Positions 1 to 12,613 of a stretch of DNA of 32,964 nucleotides are shown one piece after another (within the stretch, counting starts at the first letter, position 1; every line of letters begins with the position of its first letter). The position numbers and the translations under genes are program-made. The stretch spans positions 1-32,964 of the forward strand of contig NW_005434534.1 in the NCBI RefSeq assembly GCF_000315625.1, written 5' to 3'. The notes under the pieces are model-generated. The model was not told where the DNA came from, did no database searches, and saw only the letters and a list, made by a program, of their open reading frames with translations. Origin of the DNA: Guillardia theta CCMP2712. Its lineage: Eukaryota; Cryptophyceae; Pyrenomonadales; Geminigeraceae.

Positions 1-365
<365 letters not shown>

Positions 366-863
366 AGGAAGGTGAGGGTCTGACGGATGGGCAGGCACTT
401 GAGAAGCAAATACGAAACACGACTCAGAAAGATGATGTCGACGAGGAGGGAGAGGACGCGGCGGCGTGAAGGAGCAGAGGAAAGAGAACGAGGGGATGGA
501 AGATATGGAAGAGGAAGCAGGGGAGAGGAAAGAGGATGTGATACAGCTCTGGGTGGCGCAGAGAAATCAGAACAAAGCTATGAGATAGGAGGAGGTTTGG
601 TCTTGAGCACCAGGGCAATTTCAATGTGTAGCGAAACATTTCTTGACGAGCAAACTGACAAACAGAGAAGACATGACGGCAGTGATCAGGTTGTGAACTC
701 CCAACCTGACCCCGAGGTTGCACCTCTGCACGTTACACTGGCACTCTGCGCACCTCGCAAGTCAGGAGAAACTTCACATCCTCCCATCTTCCACGTCACC
801 TGTCACTGTCTTGGTGCACCTGTGACAACCATCACTTCCCCCTCCTCTGCTAACACCCTCCCT

Positions 864-1489
864 TCACCATCCGCTCAAGCAAGTCGTAGAGGTCTTCTCG
901 AACGCTGTGTTGGTACAGTAGTTGGCTGAGTAGAACGCGAGCGCGTCGCTCCCTGTATCCGTCACCGGCCATGGCACGCAGCTCTTGTACTGGAACTCCG
1001 ACTGGAACCCATCCTTTGCCGTGATCACTTCGTGCTGTTTCCTGGCAATAAGTCAGGACATCACAACTGCGCGGCCTCGAGAGGCACCAGCAGTAGAGGC
1101 ATTGGCTCAACACTCCCTGACACTTGGCACTCGCTGCACTCCCTTGTCACTTCGGAGCTCGCAAGAATCAGTCGCAGGCTTGCTCGCCTGGATATCCTCC
1201 GATGTCAAGGGAAGGGTGTCGCCAGTACTCAGCTTCTGTGCAGGTGAAGCATTCTGCATCGTCGCTGATGATCACAGCAGAGCGAGCATAAGCAAACACC
1301 ACCTATCGGCTGTCGGCATTTATTTCTTCCTGCGCATGGAGGCGCCCAGGCTGAACTCGTTGCTGCAGCATTGTTAGGGGACAAGCAATCGAGGCTCTTT
1401 TTCGGCAGACCAGTGGTGGTTTGTCCCCAAGCTTCCAACAAAAGGCAAATAGTAATGACGAGGAGAAAAATGAAGCTTCTACTCAACAT
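864..1489 (-). CDS. Gene A: small secreted Cys-rich protein (multi-exon, uncharacterised)
   Basis: The first exon reads a clear signal peptide (MLSRSFIFLLVITICLLLEA, then WGQ), starting at the ATG at 1489; an in-frame ATG at 1519 adds ten residues. Mature sequence follows with several Cys. Further down on the same strand are an exon near 1150-1275 with a C-x-x-C pair (ECFTC) and a last exon at 864-1041 containing YKSCVPWPVTD and ending TTCLSGW-stop. The last exon has a good acceptor (ttattgccag). The middle exons and phases could not be fully resolved, so the protein length (roughly 150-190 aa) is approximate. I do not recognise the family. A secreted or ER/plastid-routed Cys-rich protein is the limit of what the sequence supports. 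The gene is divergent from gene B. Confidence 0.5.
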
Positions 1490-1519
1490 TTTCACTTGAA
1501 AGACCTGATGTCCCGCCAT

Positions 1520-2546
1520 TAGCTCGGGTGTTTCATCCTGGTCCTAATGCCACTTCTTTATCTTCTTCCGAGTCAATGCTCTTCTCCTATCCCGGCTTCT
1601 GCATCCCCGCCATCCTTACCTTGTCGTCAATGTGCCATTTCGCCGCTGCAGCCAAAAAACATAAAAAAAAGTCAATCATCTGAGGCGGACACTGACGGGA
1701 GTCGCTGCTGTGGGTGCGGCCCGGGCCCGGTCAGTGAAGGTGCCGGGGCCGGTCGGTCCGGTGGCGTTTCACTGAGAATCTTGAGGCGGACTCAGAGAAG
1801 CTGTAAAAGAGGGGTAGGGTGGTATGAGCTACCGGTACTTCGGCATGAGTAATGAAGGGGTACTAGAGAGGGGCCGTACTTGAGGAAGGGTGGGGGCAGG
1901 GTAAGATGATCCATGTCAAGGGGTAGGGGTAGTGGGTGATGGGTCACTGGGAATTGTGGACCATGGGGGGTAGGGTATAAGGATTTGTTACCAGGGTGGG
2001 GGTGAAATTACTGTAATACGATGGGGTAGTACTTCAGAAACCTGGGGTAGTAACATCAAAAATGGGGGGAAGCATTTTAAGGGTAGGGTACATGACAATT
2101 AGTGGGGTCATTTATTTTGTCGGAGTGATGGGAACAACATGGCGTAGGAAAGGGAGGGAACGATGGTTGGGGGGGGCAGGAGCTGAGGTGAAGGGAGGGA
2201 AGAAAGGGGGGAGAGGGAGAGGGAGAGGAGACAAGAGAGAAGAACATCGCAGTGTGTGGTGAAAAGGATAGCTGTGAGACAAAGGAGGAAAGTTTCTGTG
2301 CTGACTCAGTATCCCTGTCAGAAATTGGTCTTTCCAGTCCATTAGCTCAGCTCAAGTACACCGACGAAGCAACCAGGACTTTATCTCAGTCAGATCTCTC
2401 TTGACAATCAAGGTACAATAAAAATCCACTGGATCCCAGGGCTCTGCTGACCCAATACCCCTCCCATCGCTTCAGTTGGTATACAGCACCTTGCAAGGAG
2501 GAAAGCGTTTCTTTGGTCCGCGTCTGGTGCGATCCAACAGGTTGAC
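1520..2546. other. A/B divergent intergenic region with G-rich dispersed repeat
   Basis: About 1 kb without a convincing exon on either strand. From about 1700 to 2200 it holds irregularly spaced ggggta / gggtagg motifs and a GC-rich block (gcggcccgggcccggtcagt) that resembles a block near 6500. The region presumably contains the promoters of genes A and B, but no core element could be recognised. Confidence 0.6.
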
Positions 2547-4814
2547 ATGAGTAGCATGCCAGGCTTCAGCAGCTACTTGCTGTCGATCTTACTCGTCATG
2601 CTACTGTCTTGCTCGGACTCCAGCGGTCATCAGTCAGAATGTTTCATCACTCCGACTCTAGCGCGGCCGAGCCGGTCGGAGGGGTTGCAGCTCCGTTGGA
2701 CGTCCTCGCGTGCTGGCAGACTGGGCGTACTGCATCTGTATGCAGCTGAGAGCTCCTCAAGCTCTCGGAGCAGGCTCACTGCTGATCAGCAGGTGAGAAG
2801 TTCAATCGACTTGCAGTCCCGAGAGATCTTAGTGTATGACTCGTTGCAGGCGGAAACAACTTCAGGCAGGCTGAGGAATTTGAAGCGACTGATTGAGAGC
2901 AGCTGGTCCAATGATACTCCTTCTGACAAGTTTCTTGGATCTCGAAGGTAGCATGTTGACTTATACTCTACGATGCACGTTGTCCAGATTGTCACACTGT
3001 CACCTTGTCAATGTTCTTGAAGCTCTGAGGGATCAGATATTTCACGTGCTTGTGCTTCACTGTTGTCTTGTTGCTGATACTCTTGTCCTGTGGTGCTGGC
3101 TTGTTCGATCAAACGATGCTATCATGACACATGTTGTCGACGAGCAGGCTGGGAAAGATGAAGCGGATAGTCCTGAACCAGGTCGGCTCGCAAGAGACGA
3201 GGTGGTGAAGGAGGCAGGCGGGAGGCTCTTCCTTCAGCTGACTAGGCTGCTTCTGCAGTTCCTCAGAATCACGAGAAAATGCGCTGGTCGTCGATGAAAG
3301 GTTCCTCCTCCTCCTCCTCCCCCTCCTCCTCCTCCTCCTCCCCCTCCTCCTCTCCTGTTCTCCCTCGCTGCTGCGTCGGGTGACGTCGGTGCCAGATTGC
3401 AGAGCATCGAAGTCATGATAGGAGAGCGGAGGCACTCAGCTGTAAACCCTCGTAATGTGCTCTGTGTGCTGTGCTGACTGCTGTTGCAAAGCCGAACAAG
3501 ACGGCAGGCGACCTCGTCGTTGAGCTCGTGCTGGAGGCGGCAGACATGGTGAGAATGAAATTGAGCGGGGAGGACGACCAGCCAGACCAGGAAGAGGAAG
3601 AGAAAAAGCGAGGAGGAGGAGAGGAGGAGGAGAGCAGAGAGGAGGGCAGGGCAGAGCAGGGCGCTGACATGTTTGTCACGACAGGCAGCTGTCACTGCCT
3701 GGGGCTCGGCGCGGCTTCTCTCGTGAGATGGGCTGGGCGGCTCCTCCTCTTCTCCTCACCATGTGCGCAGCATTGCAGCGAACCAGGCAACTGCCGCTGC
3801 TCAGTCAGGTGAGAAAGTGTCGTGAGCCCCGTCTGTGCTGATCCTCCTCCTCCTCCAGCTCCTCCTCTGCTGTTCAACAGCAGTCAGGTCCTCCCTCGCC
3901 TGCAGTTCCAGCAGTTCATACAGACTTCGCTCTTCCGTCCTGGAGGATACTTGAAGACGCTGCAGGAGTTTGCGAGGAGGAGGAAGGGAGCAGAGGAACA
4001 GAGGGAGGTCACGAGCGACAGGGTCACGATCCAAGACCTGGAGTTTGCGGGGGAGGCAGGAGAGAATCAGCTCAGGGGAGAGAAGTGGATACGAGCAATC
4101 AGTCAGAAGGTCTCAGCACTCGCTCTACTTTCCTCCTCTCACGCACTTGCACCAGGATTGGATCCCCAGCACCCAGCTGCCTGGAGCTCCTTGGAAGGTC
4201 AACTGGATTCTACTTTCCCTCCGCTCCTCCCTCCTCCTCTCCCTCGCTCTCGCCTCCTCTCCCCTCCTTTCCCCTCCACTCTCTGCTGATCGCGCAGCCC
4301 TCCTCCCCCTTCTTCGTACTTCTGATCGTCCTCCCCCTCCAGGTGCTGGCTCAAGGGTGTACGGCTCTCCCTCCCAACCTGCAGGTAAGGGTGGGGAGGA
4401 GATCCCCTGCTAATGCTGGCGTCAGAGCTCCGGCGCGCAGAAGAGGAGGAGGATAGTCTTATCAGGCAAGGAGCTGCAGCTGCGCCTCCTTGAGCAGGGA
4501 GCGATCGGTCAGCCTGATTTCTCCCCTTCCTGACGTCCTTCCCCTCTCTTCCCCCCTGTTCCCCCCTGTTCCCATGCTTCCTCTCCCTCTGTCGTCCTCG
4601 CTCCTCCGTAAGGATCTTTCGATTGCAGATACTGTGGAAGCGGCATCCATCATCATGGGCTATCAGGTGAGAGCGAGGGGGAGGAGGAGGAGGAGGAGGA
4701 GAAGTGCTGACGGGAGGACAGCGTCTCAAGAACATCTCAGCTGCTCCCGATCTTAGCATGCTCATCGACATGGAGGAGGAAGTTAGAGAGCTAGTCTCCT
4801 CCTCGCGTGCCTGA
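2547..4814 (+). CDS. Gene B: plastid-targeted protein with bipartite presequence
   Basis: The start gives a hydrophobic signal peptide (SSYLLSILLVMLLSCSDSSG), then SECFITPTLARPSR and a Ser/Arg-rich stretch. This layout matches proteins routed through the ER into a secondary plastid, with an aromatic residue shortly after the cleavage region. Exons 2547-2792 and 2850-2947 are supported by a 57-nt intron. The part from 2948 to 3684 is unresolved but includes an exon ending at 3548. Then come 3685-3722, 3771-3808, 3859-4109, 4343-4384, 4441-4507, 4629-4666 and 4722-4814, all in agreeing phase. The C-terminal half is Ala/Gln-rich, then helical and charged, ending MEEEVRELVSSSRA. Total about 310-340 aa. 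I do not recognise the mature domain. The stop lies 42 nt from the end of convergent gene C. Confidence 0.7.
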
Positions 4815-4856
4815 GGTCGGGCCGATGAACTGCTCGAGGAAGTTTGTAAAGTACAT

Positions 4857-6171
4857 TCACACCCCCAGCTTCTCGAGCTTCTTGTCTATAGCCTGCATCT
4901 CCCGCATCTTCTCCGAGATCGCCCCGTTGACGATGGCCGTGTAGTCGCCCGCCTGAAGGAGCTCAGCTGACCCCGAGCAAGAGGGCGAGAGAGGAGGGAG
5001 TAGGGGAGACAATGGACGGTGAGACGCACGAAAGAGGAAGCGAGGATTCAAGGAAGGGGAGAGGAAGGGAGGAACAACCCCGGAGAGGACAGGCGAAGTG
5101 GAGAGGAGGAGGGCGGGCAGGGAGGAGGAGCTACCTTGCCAGTGGATGACATCTCTTGCAGAAATTTCTGATTCTCATCGACCTCCTTACTTAGCTCTCT
5201 GAATCTCTCCTACAGCACAAGTCATCTGAGAGGAGACGAGACGAGACGAGAGGGGAGGAGACGAGACGAGACGAGACAAGACGAGACGAGACAAGACGAG
5301 ACGATGAAAGAAAGGAGAGGAGAGAATAAGTAGACAAAAACACAAGACAAGACGAAGGGAGAAGACACATGAGCTGGGTGGATCTCCTTGCTGGGTCTTA
5401 CTTGAAGGATTTCTGTCTCTGATTTCGCTGTGGCAGTCGTGCGGACCCCAGGAGGAACGTATCGCCTCGTCCTCGTTCTCAGCTCCTGCACAGGTTTGAC
5501 CACAGGGATGTCACCCTCGTACTGCGATCCAGTCATCCTCGGCACAGCACCAGCTCACAGATACCTGCATGAACATCGCAAGCCTCTGCTTCTCCTGCTC
5601 GCGATCAACGAACAACTTGGTGGAAGGAGGAGGTCGATTCCTCTCGCTGTCTTGGGACACCTTGTGACACCGTCAGCTCTGTCAAGATGCTCGCAGGGCA
5701 GGAGGAGACAACAACGGACTACAACACGCGACCGCCCAGAGACCAGAAGAGCACGGGTTGTGGGGGGGAGGGGGGGAGGGGTTGTTCTGATGTGAGGGTG
5801 ATCCTAACCTCCTGTGCGATCGCTGAAGCCGTTTTCCTTCCTCCTCGAAAGTTCTTGGGATTGAGAACCCGGGGCTTCGCCTGCTCGAGCACAGGTGAGA
5901 TCAGATGACTTGACTTGGCAGTCAACGCACGGGCAACGTGGACGCCAACTGGTCGACATCAACTACCGGCCTTGCAACAGGGAGAGAACCATTGGTATCC
6001 ACAAACTTGAAGCAAGCAACAGTCAATCAAACCGCACTCGTATCGTTTCATCTCGTTTGCAAGAAGCCATGCTTTCCATACCTGTCTCAATTGGGTCGCC
6101 TTACGATGATTCAGCCCAGCGTTCTTCATCATGTCATCCAAAAGTTTTCGTGTGCCACTGCTCAACTGCAT
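4857..6171 (-). CDS. Gene C: UPF0193 / EVG1 (C22orf23) family protein
   Basis: Six exons, all joining in phase 0: 6082-6171, 5809-5883 (or to 5913), 5565-5660, 5402-5521, 5135-5209 and 4857-4952, giving about 183 or 193 aa. The N-terminus reads GTRKLLDDMMKNAGLNHRKA and the C-terminal half ERFRELSKEVDENQKFLQEM followed by ISEKMREMQAIDKKLEKLGV. From memory of the family these match the conserved ends of the animal EVG1/C22orf23 proteins (about 217 aa): the KLL-MMK-GL helix and the RF-EL-KE coiled coil with LREM-ID. The function is not settled; the family is found mainly in ciliated organisms. Upstream of the chosen ATG the frame stays open through a Gly-encoding 9-bp repeat to ATGs near 6289 and 6423, so a Gly-rich N-terminal extension is possible. 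Confidence 0.82.
5226..5306. repeat. GAGAC pentanucleotide microsatellite in a gene C intron
   Basis: Repeated gagac units (with gagag and aagac variants) lie between the two coding exons 5135-5209 and 5402-5521 of gene C, hence inside an intron. Confidence 0.85.
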
Positions 6172-6199
6172 CGAAGATCCTCTTCCTCCCCCGATGCCA

Positions 6200-6268
6200 A
6201 CACCTCCTCCGCCTCCTCCGCCTCCTCCGCCTCCTCCGCCTCCTCCGCCTCCTCCGCCTCCTCCTCCA
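6200..6268. repeat. 9-bp (cctcctccg)n repeat at the 5' end of gene C
   Basis: About seven near-perfect 9-bp units directly upstream of the gene C ATG. On the minus strand they read as an uninterrupted Gly run in the same frame as gene C. Confidence 0.9.
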
Positions 6269-6289
6269 CCCTTTGCTCCCCAAACTGCC

Positions 6290-7090
6290 ATCACGAAACC
6301 TGTATTTTTGAACCCCTGCCTATGGATATGACCCCTACCCATCATATAGCATGAAAGTTCTTGTAATAGTACGGGTACTTGGTACCACCCACCCATGCCA
6401 ATTGTACACCAAAATGCTTGCAAAGAACTTTCTGAGCTAATCTATTTTTAATATTAAATGCTTTAGCTCTCACAATATGTTAGCCTTGGTAGCCTGAGTG
6501 AGGCGGGCCGGGCCGGTCGAAGTGCACTTGAAGTGAACACGCGGGACTCTCAGGTACCCCAAGCAACAATGACCCACCCCCCAGCTCTCTCCACCCCTGA
6601 ACTGTGAAAATTTAACTTTAGGACGGGATGGACGGTCAGAGTCATCATCCTAACCCCTCCGAATGCCTTCTGATCTCCCTCCGACTACCCGGGTCCTCAG
6701 TCTCGTCACTTGGAACAACTACCACAGGTCACCGTAGTAGTATTAATGCAGTCAAGCTGGGGGTAGGGGGGTCATCGTGTAGATGGTCAGGAGGTAGGGG
6801 TAGTACAGTCCCCTAAAACAATTATTGAAGTACCCCAAGTGACTGGCCGCCAGGGTCACGGATCGGACCGGGAAAGGAACGTTAACAACATAAGGGGGGG
6901 TGGTATGAACACGCGGGTATCACTGCTTGTATAGTACCGGGTGGTTCCATAGCAAGTGGAACCTAAGTCGCAGGGGTAGCCTTCAACTGCTGGATGCAAA
7001 CAGGTGGGGTACCTGAGGGGTAGAACTGGCTAGAGCGGAGAGGGGGTGGGTCCTATCCGAGGGTGCAAGTGACAGGGTCGGGATAGCGCT
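6290..7090. other. C/D divergent intergenic region with G-rich dispersed repeat
   Basis: About 800 nt lying head-to-head between genes C and D. It has many ggggta/gtacc/accacccaccc motifs, a gcgggccgggccggtc block near 6500 resembling the block near 1720, and a short AT-rich patch at about 6440-6475. No exon with good coding character was seen. Confidence 0.6.
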
Positions 7091-10000
7091 ATGCCGCTCA
7101 AGGACTACGAATGCTTCCCCGTAGCTCCCCCGTCGTACCCGCTCGAGCTCTCCTCCTTCATCCCCGACACCATCACTTCATGGTGAGCCGCCATGCTCTC
7201 TCTTCTCTCCTCGGGTTTGCCTGGCCCACCTACATGATGGACTGATCTGTTACTGAATGTTGTCTTTGCTGCGGGTAGCTTCCTTCCGGACCGCGTCTCC
7301 AATCCTTGTACATAGGCTCCAAATGAACTTGACTTGTTGGTCTGAAGTATTGCTTTCTTGCAGGCTCAAGACGACGGCATGGCCGCACAGATCAGGACCT
7401 CCCCGAAGACGGTATGCGAACATCGTGCCCCCTCCTCCTCAAGCCTGATTCTGTCTTACCTGCAGAGGCAAAGAAGCAGAGGATGAACGCGATCCAGAAC
7501 TCGTTTGCGGACTCTACCTCAGAGATTGCGTCCTTCTCCTCGGACAGGCACAAGTCCTTCCACGCCTTCTTCAGCTTCCCGAACCTCAACGTGTTCCAGT
7601 CGGAGAACAGGCGGATCGAGATGGAGCAGATGAACCTCCTGCGGTCCCTCAAGGTCCAGCAAAGCTACCAGACCAAAAGCAGCACCCTCGACCCTCCTCG
7701 GAACCCGGTGGCGCAGAAGGCGTACGATGAGATGCTGTGGGGGTTGGGCATGATCGGCTGCCAAGAGTTCCTGGTCCAAGCTTCTAAGAACCTCTCGCTC
7801 TCGCAGCTGGGGAGGGATCAGAAGAGGCTGGAGGAAGTGCACGAGACGCTCAACGAGAAGCTGCAGGAGGACCTCCTGGACGTCGACGACTCGCTGCAGG
7901 CCATGGTGCAGCGACTGAGGCTGCTCACGGGCAAGACCAAAGGCAAGAAAGATGTTCAGATGCTGCACGCGCTGGAGGCCCGGGAGGAGCTCAAGGAGAT
8001 GTGCAAGGACCTGAGGCCGACCGACTTGCACGAGCTCGCGCGCATGGAGAGAGCATGGCAGTACAAGATCATGGCGCCTATCCGGAGGACTTGGTTCGAG
8101 GACATGAGGGCCAGGGCAGGGCTGTCGGACAAGAAGACGCCGAGGAGGTCGATAAGGAGGACGACGTTCCGCTACCTCTCGAGGCCCATCGAGAAGGATT
8201 GGAGCATGAAGAAGTTTCTCTTCATCATCTACACCATCCTCTCGTTCATCTTCACTCTCTACTCTCAGATCGCAACCCTGACAACTCTCTGCTCCGTCGC
8301 ATACATCTGCCCGGACACTGCAAACGTCATGCCCATCGTCGCTCCTCCCCTTGCCTACCGACAAGCCTCCTCCTACTACGAGACCAAGCTAGACAGCTAC
8401 TATCCTTACCTCCAGCAAACGTGCGCGTTCTCGAGCTCAGGCTGCACTGCTCCGGGTTACAAAGTGCAGTGGCCGTACATGGAGACGGAGCGAGGGAGCG
8501 TCGGGGTCCCCAAGGAGATCACGTCCTCGTGCTCCCTTGAGACGGGGATCTTTGACTACTTGTGGGATCCCTTCGATCGGACTTTCAGGCACGGCTTCTA
8601 CTCCTGCAGTAAGAGCGTCATCCCCCTCCAGCTGCCCTCCAACACAACGGGCCAGGTGGCCTCGCTGCACTTCGACGCGGAGTGGTACAATCAGAACCGG
8701 AGGAGCACGGAGGAATGCTTCAGGAAGAACTTCCCCAACGACAGGAGCCCCCAGACCGTCCTCACCCGCATGAGCAGGGACAGCGCCGACTATCTCAAGC
8801 TCGAGCTCTGCATCGCCGGCAGCAACGTTGCCAACGGGCCGCAGACTTGCCCGTGCGGCTACCCGACCCACTGGCCCCTCAACTTGTTCTACTATGGTGA
8901 GGACAAGCTGCGAGTGTGTGCGGCCGATCAGGTGAAGCAGACGTTCGAGGACGGCATCCAGTGCACCTCCGACGACTTTTGCTCAACCAAGAAGTGCGAG
9001 ATCGCCTTTCCGGACCAGCAGCCTCTCTCCACCTCCTCTCTGTACGGCTGCTACTTCTCCAGCCCTACCGCATCCTCCCAGACCGACCTGCTCTACAACA
9101 AGTGCGGACTTTCGTCCACCTCCACCCTGGCCGAGATTAGCGACCAGTTCGCCAAGGTAAGCCGACGAGCGGAGGAAGGTGGCGAGCAAAGTCTGTGCGG
9201 GCTGTTTGAGTTGTCGTGTGGGAGTGTATCTGTCATGTTTCAAACAAGATGTCAAGTCTTCTCCGCAGGTGTACAAGGACAAGTCATTGAGGTCTCCTCT
9301 CGACTCAAGGTTTTCGTCCAGGACGCTCCTCCTCCTCCTCTTCCTCATCAAGGAGGGCGGGGTCTTGACTGCCATCCTCGTCATCCTCATCATCCTCCTT
9401 GCCCTTGGCTCCCTCCTCCTCCTCCCGGCCATCGTTCTCTTCCTCGTCTACAAGTTGTGTCCCTTCTGGGGCTGCGAGATCTGGATCTTCTGCTGCACCA
9501 CGTGTCAGAACGAGAGCATCGCCAAGCTCAACTGGCAGTTTGTGGTCGACGAGCTGTTGAACGTCGTCTACTACAACCTCCGCGTCCTCTGGAACCTCTG
9601 CAAGAACTTCTCGACCATGTACAGGATGACGAAGCTCTCCTACCAGATCAAGTCCTCGCGCCTCAACGCGTCGGTACAGGAGCTCTACCTCAAGCTCGCG
9701 TCCATGGTCAACCTGGTCTTCAACATCGTCGTCATCTTCCTGACCGACTCGAGCTCGGGCAAGAGCCTCCTGATCATCTCCAGCATCCTTCAGACGCTCA
9801 CCATCTTCCTCGTCGTCAACCACGAGAACGAGTGGCTCTCCACCATCGCTAGCGCGCTCAAGGACAACAACGAACATCGCCTGTCCAAATTCGAGTTCGC
9901 CCTCATGGTCTCCAAGATCATGGAAGACTTCCTGCAGGATGATATCAGCTACAACTGGGTTGAGCATCTCCGTAGCTCTCATCCCCTCCTGCCCGTCGGA

Positions 10001-10769
10001 GAGGGAGGGCTGATGAAGGACGAGATCCAAGAGGATGAGGAGAAGGATCAGCTCTTCTACTGGCCCACCCCCGCAAGCCAGCTGATGCCGAGCTCCTGGA
10101 TCGTTACAAGGACCAAGACTTGCTCCTCCTCTCCCTCAAGCACCAACTGCTCGCCCCGAGGGTAATATCTATCCTCCTGTTCTTCCCCTTCTGCTCCTCT
10201 GCCTCCTCCCCTCCTTCATTTCTCCTCTTCTTCTTCTCCCTCGCTGCTGTCCTTGTAAACATTTTGCAGGAATACCAAGAGTATATCCCAGCATTCAGAA
10301 AGCCGGTGACCTTCGTTTCTTGCTCTCCCCTCCTCCCTCTTTTCTGACCTTCTCCCTCTCTTCTCCCCTCTCCCTTTTCCACCCTCATTCTCCCCTCNNN
10401 NNNNNNNNNNNNNNNNNNNNNNNNNNNNNNNNNNNNNNNNNNNNNNNNNNNNNNNNNNNNNNNNNNNNNNNNNNNNNNNNNNNNNNNNNNNNNNNNNCCC
10501 CCCCCCCCCCCACACTAAACTCCATCTCTCCCTCTCCCTTTCCTCTCCCTCTCTCCCTCCCCCCCCCCCCCCTCTCTCTCTCTGGCCTGTTGTTCACTCT
10601 TCCTCTGCAGACTGTCAGCCTGGCGTCAGTGCAGGAGGGAGACATCGGGCCCTGGAGGCGCAACGGAGGAGTGGAGACTTCAGCTGACGTCTGCCTCGAG
10701 GTCATCCAGTCCAGACTCGCGATGCAGAACACGATGATGGACGCCGGGTGGCAGTACGGGCTAGCGTGA
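7091..10769 (+). CDS. Gene D: large multi-pass membrane protein with Cys-rich ectodomain
   Basis: Phase-consistent exons: 7091-7182, 7279-7307, 7364-7411, 7466-9156, 9269-9994, 10078-10161, 10270-10305 and 10611-10769, about 954 aa. The first three small exons and the 83-nt intron 9995-10077 are the least certain. A soluble N-terminal part of about 300 residues with a coiled coil (around GRDQKRLEEVHETLNEKLQE) leads to a first membrane helix near residue 303 (KKFLFIIYTILSFIFTLYSQ). About 310 residues with many Cys and possible N-glycosylation sites follow, then a very hydrophobic second helix near 650-690 and two more hydrophobic stretches near 765 and 786. I do not recognise the family. The outline (long loop rich in Cys between helices) suggests a surface receptor or channel subunit, but that is inference. 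The last intron contains an assembly gap, though the flanking phases agree without an extra exon. Confidence 0.75.
10398..10497. other. Assembly gap (100 N)
   Basis: Exactly 100 N within a C/T-rich simple repeat in the last intron of gene D. The round length suggests a placeholder of unknown true size. Confidence 0.99.
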
Positions 10770-11080
10770 AGGAGAGGGGAGGGAGGGAGGGAGGGAGGGT
10801 GAAAGACCTATCAAAGTTTCATGTGGAAGGGTTCGACTGATAGCATTGATATGTTTCAGATTTTCTCAGAATTAACAAGAAGAAGAGAAAGGATCACTAG
10901 AGCTGTGAACTTCTCCCATCCTCATCTACAACTATTTTCCTCTCCTCACCTCCCTCTCTGTTTGTGCCTTGCTATGTCCTCGTTCGCTCTCTCCCTCTCC
11001 TCTGCCGTCATCTCGTACCATCTCTTGCCGTTCTCCTGCTCCCACCACCGGATGTCTCTTACGCTATGCTGCACATGCTG
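10770..11080. other. D/E convergent intergenic region
   Basis: About 310 nt between the stops of convergent genes D and E: a short (ggga)n tract, then C/T-rich sequence. Nothing else could be identified. Confidence 0.6.

Positions 11081-12613
<1,533 letters not shown>

Noticed and set aside
3234-3695. 153-aa minus-strand protein with hydrophobic start, opposite gene B
   Set aside because: The hydrophobic part is the complement of a Glu/Gly-rich low-complexity stretch and a Gly run from a GGA repeat; plus-strand exons around it agree in phase.
6131-6331. Poly-Pro plus-strand open frame
   Set aside because: Antisense of the 9-bp repeat at the gene C start; no exon on either side joins to it.
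7519-8364. 281-aa minus-strand open frame opposite gene D
   Set aside because: It is the antisense of a long coding exon with high GC third positions; it has no domain and no splice support.
9305-10030. 241-aa minus-strand open frame
   Set aside because: Antisense of the second large gene D exon, which has clear membrane segments; the minus reading is acidic low-complexity sequence.
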